A stretch of 64,000 nucleotides of DNA, taken from positions 24,684,479 through 24,748,478 of the forward strand of contig NC_135243.1 of NCBI RefSeq assembly GCF_947623445.1, read 5' to 3'. Source of the DNA: Clavelina lepadiformis (Eukaryota; Chordata; Ascidiacea; Aplousobranchia; Clavelinidae). Positions 24,224 through 35,135 of the stretch are shown here, one piece after another. A program made the position numbers and the translations under genes. Each line of letters opens with the position of its first letter. Position 1 is the stretch's first letter. The notes beneath the pieces were generated by a model. The model did not search any database and had not been told where the DNA came from. It saw only the letters and a list, made by a program, of their open reading frames with translations.

Positions 24224-25353
24224 ATGCATTCCGCTGATCAATCATCACCCAAAGAACCCGAAGAAGCGTCTGCATCAAGATCACTTGAAAGGCCGACATT
24301 CATATCAACCATTACCACTGAAACGTTTTATCCACTGCCAGGTATGATGACGTGTTTCATAACACAAAGAAATTACTATGATATTATCCAATAATTATTT
24401 TGCCTTTGAAATGGTTGTTTGATTGCAAAAGCATGACACATCATTTTCCGTAAACAATCAATGTAATATGCAAATGTTTTTATACTAAATGCTATGAAAT
24501 AAAATATTAGGTCAAGTAAATATGTAATAGTTTAATGATGGTTCGGTACGATCAGTTTCGAACCTTTCCAGGACGATTTTTTGCATCAGATTTGTTTTTG
24601 TATCAGATAGAGACGTTTCTTTTGGCAAATTAAATTTTACGATTAAAGAAAGACAATTCGTCATTAAGCGGTCATCGCCAATTTAGGTTTGATAACTTGT
24701 ATCGTTAAATATTTTTGTTGCTTTCAAAAACTGTTGGTGATCTTCAGATGGAGAATCTTGTCAGAGCGTCATCGGTGGTTCACCGGGGAACCCCATTCCG
24801 TGCTTGTACTTTGATTCATTTAAAGGTGACATTAACTCAAATATTTCAAACTTTGATATAGACACATGTGTATACAGACACATGACAAAGTAACTGTAGA
24901 AGAATCTAGTTCTTTAAACGACTGAACAAAATGGAATATATTGGGCAGGTTTTTGACTTCATCAGTTTTACAATTCACAAAGTATCCCGATTTGTGTTGT
25001 TTTGCTTTCAAGATGACGATGACGAATGGCACAAAAATACTAATTTTGGAATTCATCTTTTTATTGGAATGTTGATCGGACTAGGATGTCTGGGATGTTT
25101 AATTTATTTGATCAAATGTGCCATTAAAAGTTGTGATCAAGATGAACATGCACGTATGTAACGTTAGTTATGTAACCAGCATCTGTACTTGCACTGAAAT
25201 ACCCGATTGCGTTAACTTGTACGACGAGGGATACCAAGAAATGATTAAAATATTTTTCGTTTTCTAGAAGATCATCGAGAACACGACTTGGAAATGAGGG
25301 TGGAAGAACAAAGCCGTTCACCGGAAGGTTGGAAAAAACAGTTCAAGTCTTAA
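24224..25353 (+). CDS. Beta-family single-pass membrane protein, gene 4
   Basis: Copy of beta gene 3 at +4159: exons 24224-24341, 24748-24825, 25013-25153 and 25268-25353, phase 1 throughout, about 140 residues. The coding sequence appears identical to gene 3, so the two genes would make the same protein. Downstream optional cassettes recur at 25438 and 25650-25715. Whether both copies exist in the genome depends on the assembly. Confidence 0.7.
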
Positions 25354-25824
25354 CTATCAACCGCATTTACAATTATCGCGTTAGGATTGGATAACTTTAC
25401 TTTTAAGCACCCGTTTCTACAAAACGATACTTTTCAGCTGTTGGTGAAAGCCATGTAATAGCTGAGGTTGAAGACCAACAATCTACTAATCTGTATATCT
25501 ATCTATCTATAATCTTAAACTTCACGTTTGAAATTATAACCTCCGATTTGTTTACATCAAAAAGTACATCTAAAGGATCTGATTTTATAAACAAATAAAG
25601 CAAAAGTTAGATTTAAACAATATTGGAAATTACTTTGTTATCATTTTAGAAAGTCGACGAGAAAACGTAGTGCACGCGTTGGTGCATAGAGATTACGATC
25701 GTGATGTAAATGAAGGTATGGTGTGTTTTATTTTAGTATTTCATGTACTTTAGTTTTACGATTATAACTTGCAGTTTTCACAAGAAACAATAAACTGTTT
25801 GTTTTAGCAACATAAGCAGATATA

Positions 25825-26124
25825 TCCAGGCCGAGTTTAAACAAGCATTTTATCAAAACGATTTTTTTTGAAATTGATGAGAACGAAGAAAACGCGCCAC
25901 AGCGGGTGCAGGCAGCTCACGAGGATATCAGGAGACTGAAGTTTAGTCAAAAATCTGAAACTTCATTCCTTACGTCATCAACAGATTGCATAATTGTGCT
26001 TTTGGAAGAATGTGGAAAAGCAGACCAGTTGAATTATCGTTTTCGTTTTATTTACAATGAGCAACCAACTATAAAGAAATTCGTAACTCTATTATCTGTT
26101 CATTTGAAAGTTTTTTTTGATTAA
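25825..26124 (+). other. Longest copy of the beta downstream ORF segment
   Basis: In unit D's version the frame is open from about 25825 to a stop at 26122-26124 and includes HFIKTIFFEIDENEENAPQR, AAHEDIRRLKFSQKSETSF and FVTLLSVHLKVFFD. In the other copies a T-run of different length (7 or 8 T) changes the reading, which argues against strong coding constraint. Kept as a candidate alternative last exon only. Confidence 0.3.
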
Positions 26125-26149
26125 TTTGTATCTATTTAGAACGTTAACT

Positions 26150-28379
26150 AATCATTGAAAGCTTTTGTTTATAATGTGTTAATTTTTGTGCACCATTTTA
26201 TTTTCCTGGTTACCACTTGCATATAAACATTTTGCACAACTTTATAATGAAGATTTGCAGAATTAATGTACTTCTTTTTGCTTCCGTATTTTAAAAATAT
26301 ACCATCCATGAATGCGAAGTGGAGTAATAAATATTTGCTAGTTGTACCATTTCGAGAGTTTTATTTCAACTAATGCGAAGTCCAACCACCAATGTCTGGT
26401 TAAAATGAACGTGTCGTAAAAGTAATTTCCAGTTCGTGAATATGTGAGTGAGGTTCGATACCTTGTGGAAAAATCGTTGTAAAACCATTGACCAAATTTC
26501 CACGCTAGCGTTTTGTGGATCTGTTGAACAGTTTCAATTTGTGAAATATCACAAAAAACTACAAAACAAAAGCAATTCCAAATGTACGTCTGTCGGAATT
26601 TGTACAAAAAGGTAGCAAAGGTATCCGGGGCTCGAGTGATGATGAATCATCGCCGGCTTTAAGTCGCGAAATGACTTTGCTCAGTGCCAGGATAAAGATC
26701 GTGGCAGCCAAGAGTTGTTAATATCGGAAAACTTGTTTCAGACAAATTTTAAAGTACGTTTAAGTTTTCATAATGCAGCAGGTGTGTCAACTGATGGCAT
26801 CAATGAACATCATAGAAACATAGGCTTTTACCAAATCAATGATGTTTGGGATGAAACAAATATTTTACGATAATAAAGCGTTTAATGTGTTGGGTAGAAT
26901 TATTTCAAATGAATGAAAATTAGACATAAATACATGAAGAAATTAAATACGATTTGGAACCAAGTTTGCTTCTTAGCCGACACCGGTTAATGTACGGTCA
27001 AACTTGATAAAATCAACATTATGCTGTATCATGTGACATCAGGAAAACCAATTGTTTAAGGAAAGAAATGATTGACGGGTGACCTCATGCGGATCGTTAG
27101 AAAACGCATTGCAGTGCGGGCGAGATTTTGTTATATGATTTGTATCTTTAATTGCAAACTCAACAAGGGTTTAGGGCGCCATTAGTTACCTCATAGTGGG
27201 ATATTGCACACATCATTAATATCTCAGAGAATCGACAACATCGACAAAGAAATATAGATCAGTAAAGTGGTTGCAGAACAATCGTCTTTCTCGCACATCA
27301 AAGCATTCATCTTGGTGACAATCCAATCCAATGTATTCAATTGAATGTACAAGATCTTTCACAAATAATTATTTGAGAAGCCTTGACGATGTTCTTCACT
27401 AAACCCAGTTTTATGTGCAACGGTGGCAACAAAATCTTACTTGATTCAACAAGTGGTGGATGTAGAACGTTTTTCTCCCCTGGAGTCAATGATTGACTGA
27501 GAGGTCAGTCTTTCTTGATTTAGTGGGAATCTTTCGCTCGACTATCCCATTCACAAAGAAAACAGCAGTACTTAGTATAACCTAGGTACAGACCCATAAC
27601 AAGAGCTACTACCTTTAAGTCACCACACAGCTGCCATTGATGTTGGTCATACTTTATGCATCTTAGAAGTTGCTTTATATTGTCATATGTCTCCTTCATA
27701 CGAACTGCGTAACCCACTGGGATTGATGGCATGGTGTTTCCATTATGCAGTAAAACGGCCAAAAAAACGTCATCTACCTTCCAACAAATATATTAAGTGC
27801 CCAACTCTTTCTGACCGATGCAAGCTACAACAGAAAAACGCACGCTGCTTTCCGCGTCAGCAAGTAAAGCACATTTTGGCATGGTGCCATATCTCAAAAA
27901 CTAGAGCTAATCAACAAATTTTAAGTTCATATTCGTGATCATCCAAATTAGCCAAGATTGACCTCATTCGTTTCTGAAGCAAATTGGCTGTTGACCAGTG
28001 TAATCTGTGTTTTGTTTATTATTTCTTGGAGCACAAATTCCACGCGAACACTCATCGCGCGTTGATTACTTCTGCTCCTTGATTTAAGTCGGTTGGAAGA
28101 TGACACGGTGTTGTTCTTAACCAGTATTTTTGAACGTTTACAGTTTTGTAATTAAAGAATTTTTAACAGCCATTTGCCTTACAAACCGGAGATAGCCAAC
28201 TATTAGCTGATGTTTAGAGCTTAGCTCTGAGGGTTTAACTGAAGACATTACAATATCAACTATTACTATTAACTATTAAAGATATAATAGCTTATGCTAA
28301 CACTCTATTATGTCGTGGTATGGCGCATTTGAACTTGTCTAGTTACAAAGGTGAAATGTTGTAAAATATAACTGCCAGC
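26150..28379. other. Spacer of unit D
   Basis: Intergenic part of the beta unit, with the SINE-like core near 26610-26710 and antisense element copy D. No + strand gene seen until beta gene 5. Confidence 0.5.
27130..28090 (-). pseudogene. Antisense element-like ORF family, copy D
   Basis: More diverged copy of the same block. The open piece at 27520-27762 retains LLHNGNTMPSIPVGYAV, CGDLKVVALVMG and GYTKYCCFLCEWDSRA. Broken. Divergence from copies B and C matches that of the neighbouring beta gene 5, consistent with one shared history of the unit. Confidence 0.55.
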
Positions 28380-29480
28380 ATGTATTCCGCTGATCAATCA
28401 TCACCCAAAGAACCCGAAGAGGCGTCTGCATCAGGATCACTTGAAAGGCCGACATTCATATCAACCATCACCACTGAAACGTTTTATCCGCTGCCAGGTA
28501 TGATGACGTGTTTCATAACACAAAGAAATTAACATGATATGACCCAATAATTATTTTACCTTTGAAATGGTTATTTGATTAAGAGAATTAGCAAAAGCAT
28601 GACACATAATTTTGTGTGAACAGTCACTGTAATATACAGACGTTTTTATACCTAATGCTATAAAATAAAATCTTAAGTCAAGTAAATATGTAATAGTTTA
28701 ATGATGGTTTGGAACGATCAGTTGGGAATCTTTCCAGGACCATGTTTTGCTTGTATATGACAGAGACGTTTGTTTTGTCAAATTAAATTTTACGATTAAA
28801 GAAAGACCATTTGTGATTAAGCGGTTATCTTCATTATAGGTTTGAAAACTTGTATCGTTAAATAATTTTGTTGCTTTCAAAAACTTTTGGTGATCTTCAG
28901 ATGGAGAAACTTGTCATAGCTTCATCGGTGGTTCACCGAGGAACCCCATTCCGTGCTCGTTCTTTGAGTCATTTAAAGGTGACATTAACTCAATTATTTC
29001 AAACTTTGTATATAGCCACATGTGTATATAGACACATGACAAAGTGACTGCAGAGGAATCTAGTTCTTTAAACGACTGAACAAAATGGAATATATTGGGC
29101 AGGTTTTTGACTTCATCAGTTTTACAATTCACAAAGTATCCCAAGTTTCCTTGTTGTTTTGTTTTCAAGATGACGAATGGCGGGAAACTTCTTATTTTAC
29201 CTTTCTTATTGCTTTTGGAATGTTGAGCGGACTAGTATGTCTGGGATTTTTAATTTATGTAATCAAAACTGCTATCAAGGGCGGCGATCAAAATGAACAT
29301 GCACGTATGTAACGTTAGATATAAAACCAGCATATATACTTGCACTGAAATATCCGATTGCGTTAACTTCTATGACGAGGGATACCAAGAAATGATTAAA
29401 ATATTTTTCGTTTTCTAGAGGATCGAGAACACAACGTGGAAATGAAGGTGATAGAACGAAGCCGTTCACCGGAAGGTTGA
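28380..29480 (+). CDS. Beta-family single-pass membrane protein, gene 5
   Basis: Exons 28380-28497, 28901-28978, 29170-29304 and, for the short form, 29419-29480; all phase 1; about 130 residues. Exon 1 starts MYSADQSSPKEPEEAS; exon 2 keeps both cysteines (DGETCHSFIGGSPRNPIPCS); exon 3 has one helix (FTFLIAFGMLSGLVCLGFLI) and a basic stretch; exon 4 ends RSRSPEG-stop, shorter than in genes 3 and 4. If exon 4 is skipped, the membrane exon can join any of the phase-1 cassettes at 29563-31326, giving a much longer acidic tail. Function unknown. Confidence 0.65.
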
Positions 29481-29562
29481 AAAAAACAGTTTTACGTTTA
29501 AGTTATCGCGTTAGGACAACTTTACTTTTAAGTACCTGTTTCTACCAAACGAAACTTTTTAG

Positions 29563-31326
29563 GTGTTGGTGAAGGACGATGTGAAGTAGCTGAGATTGAA
29601 GACCAACAATCTTTATCAGATACAAGTGTAGACGAATCAACTCAAGGTACAGTATATACTTTATTAGAAAGCTCCTTTGAATAGAAAGAAAATTGAGTTT
29701 AAATTAAACAGTATTTTATTGCAACAATGAGGAAGCCGAATTTTATTGCAGAAAAAAAAGTTGTTAAAATTTATCATTTTAAATTATAAAAATAAGTCCT
29801 GTAGAAAACAACAAAGGGAACTCGAAAAGCGCAACTGTAAGTCAAAGAGGCTATCGCAGTAAAATACATAGGAGGCGCCATTGGTTAAAAAACGCACAAA
29901 ATGCGTTCGAAAAAATACTACTATTCGGCAACAACCTGTATTCGGCGCATCTGTCATATTTGCTATTAATGTTCATCGCCAGGTATCAGAAACCTGATAC
30001 TTATTTTAGACGATAAACGAGAAGTTGTGGAACATGCCGCGGTTGAAAGAACAGAAGATGAAGGAGAAGATAAAAATCAAAGTCGACTTCTTCCGCCAAT
30101 AATTTTATTGTTCATGATTTTAACCTCCAGCTTATTTAATTAATCACATTTTCGTTATATTCTTAGGAAATCGTAATGAAATAGTAGTGCATGCTTTGGT
30201 GGAACGAGCACAAGATGATGAGGTTGAATATCAAGATGAATATCAAGGTATAGAGCTTCAGTTTATAAATTACAAAACTTTAAACGAGTATTTGATCGAT
30301 AAAAATTACAAAAAAATTACAGAACTTCAGTTGTGGGATGAAACTTCCTCCCAAGGATATCAAGGTTGGAAAAAACAGTCTAAGCTATCAGTTTAAACAG
30401 TTTAAACTATCAACTGCATTTACAATTATCGCGTTAGGACAACTTTACTTTTAAGTACCTGTTTCTACAAAACGATACTTTTCAGGTGTTGGTGAAGGAC
30501 GATGTGAAGTAGCTGAGATTGAAGACCAACAATCTTTATCAGATACAAGTGTAGACGAATCAACTCAAGGTACAGTATATACTTTATTAGAAAGCTCCTT
30601 TGAATAGAAAGAGAATTGAGTTAAATGAAACAGAGAAAGCCGAATTTGACAGCGGAAAACGCAGGTTGTTGAAAATTACCGTTTTAAATTATAAAAATAA
30701 GTCCTGCAGCATACGACAGAAGGAACTCGATAAGCGCAACTACTGACTACTGTAACAGGTTAAGCAGCACACATACTTTAGTATACTGTAAGTCAAAGAG
30801 GCTATCGCGGTAAAATTCATAGGAGGCGCCATTGGAAAACGCACAAAATCCTTTCGAAAGAATACTACTATTCGACAACATCCTGTATTCGGTGCATCTG
30901 TCATATTTATTGTTAACGGTCATCACCAGGTATCAAAAACCTGATACTTATTTTAGAAGATAAACGAGAAGTTGTGGAGCATGCTGTGGTTGAAAGAACA
31001 GAAGATGAAGGAGAAGATAAAAATCAAAGTCGACCACTTCCGCCAATATTTTTATTGTTCATGATTTTAACCTCCAGCTTATTTAATTAATCACATTTTC
31101 GTTATATTCTTAGGAAATCGTAATGAAATTGTAGTGCATGCTTTGGTAGAACGTTCACAAGATGATGAAGTTGAATATCAAGATGAATATCAAGGTATAG
31201 AGCTTCAGTTTATAAATTACAGAACTTTAAACCAGCATTTGATCGATAAAAATTACAAAAAAAATTACAGACCTTTCGTGGTGGGATGAAACTTCCTCCC
31301 AAGGATATCAAAGCGACAAAGTTTAG
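29563..31326 (+). CDS. Tandemly duplicated acidic tail-exon cassettes (gene 5)
   Basis: Two rounds of three cassettes: T1 29563-29646 and 30486-30569 (VGEGRCEVAEIEDQQSLSD...), T2 from 30010 and from 30957 (DKREVVEHA.VERTEDEGED), T3 30167-30247 and 31114-31194 (GNRNEIVVHALVER then an acidic, Tyr-containing end). A terminal exon at 31271-31326 reads DLSWWDETSSQGYQSDKV-stop; in the first round its counterpart (from about 30322) ends at 30396 with a GWKKQ tail. T1 and T3 are bounded by AG and GT in phase 1 with lengths divisible by three. T2 has only a weak phase-1 donor (CAA A then GTCGAC) and otherwise reads on to a hydrophobic end (PPIILLFMILTSSLFN or near), conserved in both rounds, which suggests an alternative C-terminus. 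T2 and T3 share an RE(V/I)V.HA.VER motif. Confidence 0.6.
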
Positions 31327-31329
31327 TCT

Positions 31330-33320
31330 GAAATCGATCAATATTATTGCTTTTGAAATGATGTGGAAAAGTATTGGAAAAAATGTTTGTTCATGATGTG
31401 TTAATACTTATGTACCGTTTTACTTTTTTGGACGAACTTACATCGAACTTTTTACACAACTTTGTAATAAAAATTTTCAGAATTAATCTACTTTTTTACA
31501 CATTTTATAAATACATCTTCCATCACTGCAATTTTTTTGCCAGTTGCATCATTTAGCTTTATTTCAAGTGTTGTGAGTGTCGTATTCTCTCCAGTTTGAT
31601 GGCTTTAGTCACCATAGAATGATTAGATGATCATCACAACACAACAACATCACCAAGCAAAGCTGCTATTGCAGTGAACTTGAACTTGAACTTGAACTTG
31701 AACTTGAACTTGAACTTGAAGGTGGAAGTGAAACTGTATTTTGAATTATTTTGTCGCTGCCATCACTCGCTAAGTGATCAACGCTGTTGCGAAATTTGAT
31801 TTCTTGAACTCCTCCCTTGCAACGAAAAGCAATGAGTTGTTTCTCAAACGGGCCAGGCTGCAATCACGTGATGATGATGACGTGACCGACATCGCTTGAC
31901 GCAGTGGACGACGCTTGGATGACGCCTTGCTCTCAAACGTCAATTACCTTTGGCATAAAAGCTTGTAAAGGCTGCAGGCAAACGCACGTGGCCGAAAGGT
32001 GGAGACAACAAAGCAGCTGTCGATGCAAATGACAATCATCATATTATGACGCATCAAACTGTATCACAACGCATGTAAATTTAAAGTCTTTTTGGGTTGA
32101 TATTTTCACAATGAGACGTTCTTGTTTTAAATTGCATTTGCATGTATGGGAAAAACACCTCTATGTCAAGTTGGCTCAAAAGCTCTGAGATAGTGATGTA
32201 ATGCATTACAGTATATAGTTCTCTGCTTTCATGCTCAATGAAACGTGAAAACGGTTGACACGAAAATAACGCCACCCAGTGAACCTAGTAGCTGTGTGCA
32301 TTTCATCGACTTTTATAAACAACCGATTTTTTCGAGTGCACCAACGAACGCGAGGTTATATTTCCATTAGTTACGTAACGCTATAACTAAATATGGAAAG
32401 GTTCATTTTAGATTGACAAGAAACACGAAACTCGATGAGCGGTCGTTTAATCTCAAACAACCATCTCATTATGATGAATCATTGACATGACGCTCGTAGG
32501 AATTGTTGTTCGTCTTCTAGAGGGACCTTACCAGCCAATACTTGATAAAATTCCAGATTGCTGAAGTGTTTACAAAGTGATGTTCAGGTGATGAAGCAAA
32601 AAGCCTTGTAGCTGTCTTCATTCTCTAACCGCCTTGGATTCAAATATGCAATTATGACGTAACGATTCATTATTTCCGTCTTATCTTGACGGCAATTCCC
32701 GCAATGAAGCAACAACTTTTTTCTCGTGCATAGTGCGGTTGGTTGTTGTCCACGTTCGAACAAGTTTAACATTATCCGCCCACAACACTTTACAAAGTGG
32801 CAATGGACGAACGGTAGGTGCAACTGGTTTGCTTTTAATGTTTTCTCAGGAAGTTCCAGGCTGTTGAAGGTTTATGAAAGAAAATTTGTTAAAAAGCAAA
32901 AATGATCTGTTATTAATCACTGCTCAATGCATTTTACCTGCTTCCGTTAAAACCGAGGAATTGGAGCAGAGTTGTAGCTGCGAGTCATAATATCTAGAAA
33001 TCCAATGCGACATTTCTTTAGAGAATACAGCTGAGATCTTGAGTAGTTTCTATAAAAATTCTGTTTTACAAAGTCGTGACACGATTTGATAAGAATTTCT
33101 ATACCTGGATGTGCTATTTCCTGTCCTACATATAAACAATCGCACTGACATAAATACGATTATTACGTCACCATTTATCATTTCCGCTTTTAACCAAGCG
33201 CTTTTACCTGCTATCTTCGTTGTTACTGTTACGCTTGCACAGAGTTAGCTTGTGTGAGGTATTAGCTGCTGTCAACACGTTAGATCAGTTCGATTTCACA
33301 AAGCACAAGATTTCTTCGCA
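31330..33320. other. Intergenic region, no gene seen
   Basis: About 2 kb between the array and the metallothionein gene. It holds a GAACTT hexamer microsatellite (31678-31720), whose other strand gives a poly-Ser frame that I do not regard as a gene. The last few hundred bases before 33321 should include the metallothionein promoter, but I could not pick out a convincing metal-response element by eye. Confidence 0.6.
31678..31720. repeat. GAACTT hexamer microsatellite
   Basis: About seven direct copies of the hexamer GAACTT. Confidence 0.95.
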
Positions 33321-34421
33321 ATGGACGCTCAGTGCAATTGTGCAGGTGGGTAACATCGGCTTCATCTCGCTATTTTAGCGTCAGCCATTATCTATGGCGT
33401 TTAACAATAGTTCTGCGCGACCTAACTATGACGTGTCAAAGAGCTTGCAAAACAGACAACTGGCAATTTACTGAGCTGTGCTACCAGTATTATCTCGAAA
33501 TATTGACCAAGTTTAATCTCTGCGCAAAGGCGGCCCCAGCTAAGCTCGTGTAGATTTGCAATAATTTGTCTATCCAGCAGTCAGGATTAGACAATATTCG
33601 ATGTTTGGTCGAACCTTAAACTAAGATCGACGCTTAAACTGATAACTTGCTGGCAATCGTCTCATAGGCTTTGCTTTAGATTTAATAAATAAAAACTTTT
33701 TCAGTAAAGCGGAAATGTAGGCTACGTCATGTGATCTTGGCCAACGGCAGAGAAATTAGAACATTACAGCAGTAATTAGTAACCAATGAGTATTTTAAAA
33801 CATTCTATTTTTTAGAGACCGGTAAATGCATTTGCCCTGCTGGGTGCTGCAAGTGCGAGCGATGTTCCTGTAGTAGCCAAGATTGCTGCGGTGGGAGACC
33901 TAGCGGTGCAGGTTGTAATTGCGCAGGTAGGTGATACAAGGAAACGTTAGGTAACAAAAGTTCTCCACCTGAAATTTTAAATTATTTGCAACCACTGGAG
34001 TGTGCCATGTTATGACGACCAAGTTAGATCAAAAACCGCTACATCTCGTGTCCACACTTTGTGATGAGAAATACAGTATTATGATGTCATCGTTTTGTTT
34101 AGCAAACGAAAATAAACCTTCCGTCATTTATGGCAACCCATAACAGCCTTTCAGTATAGTTATGCTGGGCCACCAGTAACAGTTAATGAAAAGTAATTTT
34201 AAAATATGGTCTCTAATTCACTGCACAAAACACACGTTGTCCCTTTTGTAAGTATCCATAATTTTGAACAATAAGACGTTTTTGTGGTTCTTTTGTTGCT
34301 GCATTAATATTTTTATGTTACACCATCAGAGACAGGAAATTGTATTTGCCCACCCGGCGGGTGTCGCTGTGTAGGATGCCCACGTGACGCCAACAAACCA
34401 TTGAAAGGAACTTCACAGTGA
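33321..34421 (+). CDS. Metallothionein, two-module
   Basis: Three exons, 33321-33345, 33816-33926 and 34330-34421, both introns phase 1 after CNCA; 75 residues with 21 cysteines and no aromatic residues, typical of metallothioneins, which bind Zn, Cd or Cu through cysteine thiolates in the cytosol. Cysteines occur as CxC, CC and CxxC. Exon 2 begins ETGKCICPAGCCKCERC and exon 3 begins ETGNCICPPGGCRCVGC, so the second and third exons are duplicates of one cysteine module; the CNCA sequence occurs at the end of both exon 1 and exon 2. The C-terminus (RDANKPLKGTSQ) lacks cysteine. An AATAAA lies about 65 nt after the stop. Tunicate metallothioneins are known to be modular with lineage-specific repeats, which fits. 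The model rests on clean splice sites and a conserved module. Confidence 0.88.
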
Positions 34422-34589
34422 CGCAATTACTACGTAACATGCTACAACTGGATCGATTTGACTCTGATAATGAAACTTGTTTGAATAAAACTGACATTTC
34501 CATCAGAATCACATTTGCGTTTATTCATTGACATTTTTTAGATAAATAATTAATCAGGCAGCGTGCTGTCACCCAGTGGCGTACAAATA

Positions 34590-34700
34590 AAAAAGACTAG
34601 CTCGGTAACTGGGGATCGCGCGGTGAGGCATCTCATCGTCGATCGCCTGAAGTCGTGCGTTCAGCTTGCAAAAAGATGAAGCATGGTATACTAGCACCAT
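34590..34700. repeat. Possible tRNA-derived SINE fragment
   Basis: TAGCTCGGTAACTGGGGA followed by a GATGAG-like and GCCTGAAGTCGTGCG stretch resembles the core repeat near 45848 and in the beta units. Box A-like sequence is present; box B is imperfect. About 0.7 kb around it, between the metallothionein gene and the ZP gene, holds nothing else I can name. Confidence 0.4.
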
Positions 34701-35135
34701 AATTACATGGTAGTCGGTTGTGGTTCAGGACTGTCTGAAGCAAAGCAAAGCAGCAACAGCATAAAAACTTCTTCCGCCCAACAAAGTTTATCGGTTTTAC
34801 GCCTCAGAGCACACGTGTAAAAAAATTGAAACTGTTTGTAGAAATTTGAATTTGATGAAAAGTGATTTTGTGAAGTTGTATAAGCTCATTACATGCTGAA
34901 TATATGTTAAGTGATTGTAAACAAATAAAAACGCTAATATAGCCCAAAAACGTGTTTTCGTTTGTAGCAATCGGCATATGCCCTCACTCCTCACGAAACT
35001 GGAACCACCTGATCGTCTGACCACAACTTCAAAATATCAGATTTCAATTAATTTTTTATTGAGCACTAATTTAACTCAATGTTCCACCTAACAGCGGTGT
35101 AGTTCAACGCCAACGTTTGGCGTTTAAAATCAAAA

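Larger units (their letters stand above)
17520..25838 (+). repeat. Two near-identical 4159-bp beta units (B and C)
   Basis: Unit B (about 17520-21679) and unit C (about 21680-25838) match at an exact offset of 4159 bp, including introns, microsatellites and antisense remnants; the only difference noticed is one base in a T-run near 17550. Flanking units A and D are clearly diverged. This fits a very recent unequal crossover, or an assembly duplication. Confidence 0.9.

Noticed and set aside
2600-31330. CRISPR-like or satellite explanation of the array
   Set aside because: Units are kilobases long and carry spliced frames; no short direct repeats with spacers, and the genome is eukaryotic.
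31666-31863. Minus-strand frame with a poly-Ser run
   Set aside because: The Ser run is the translation of the GAACTT microsatellite; no splice sites or motif.
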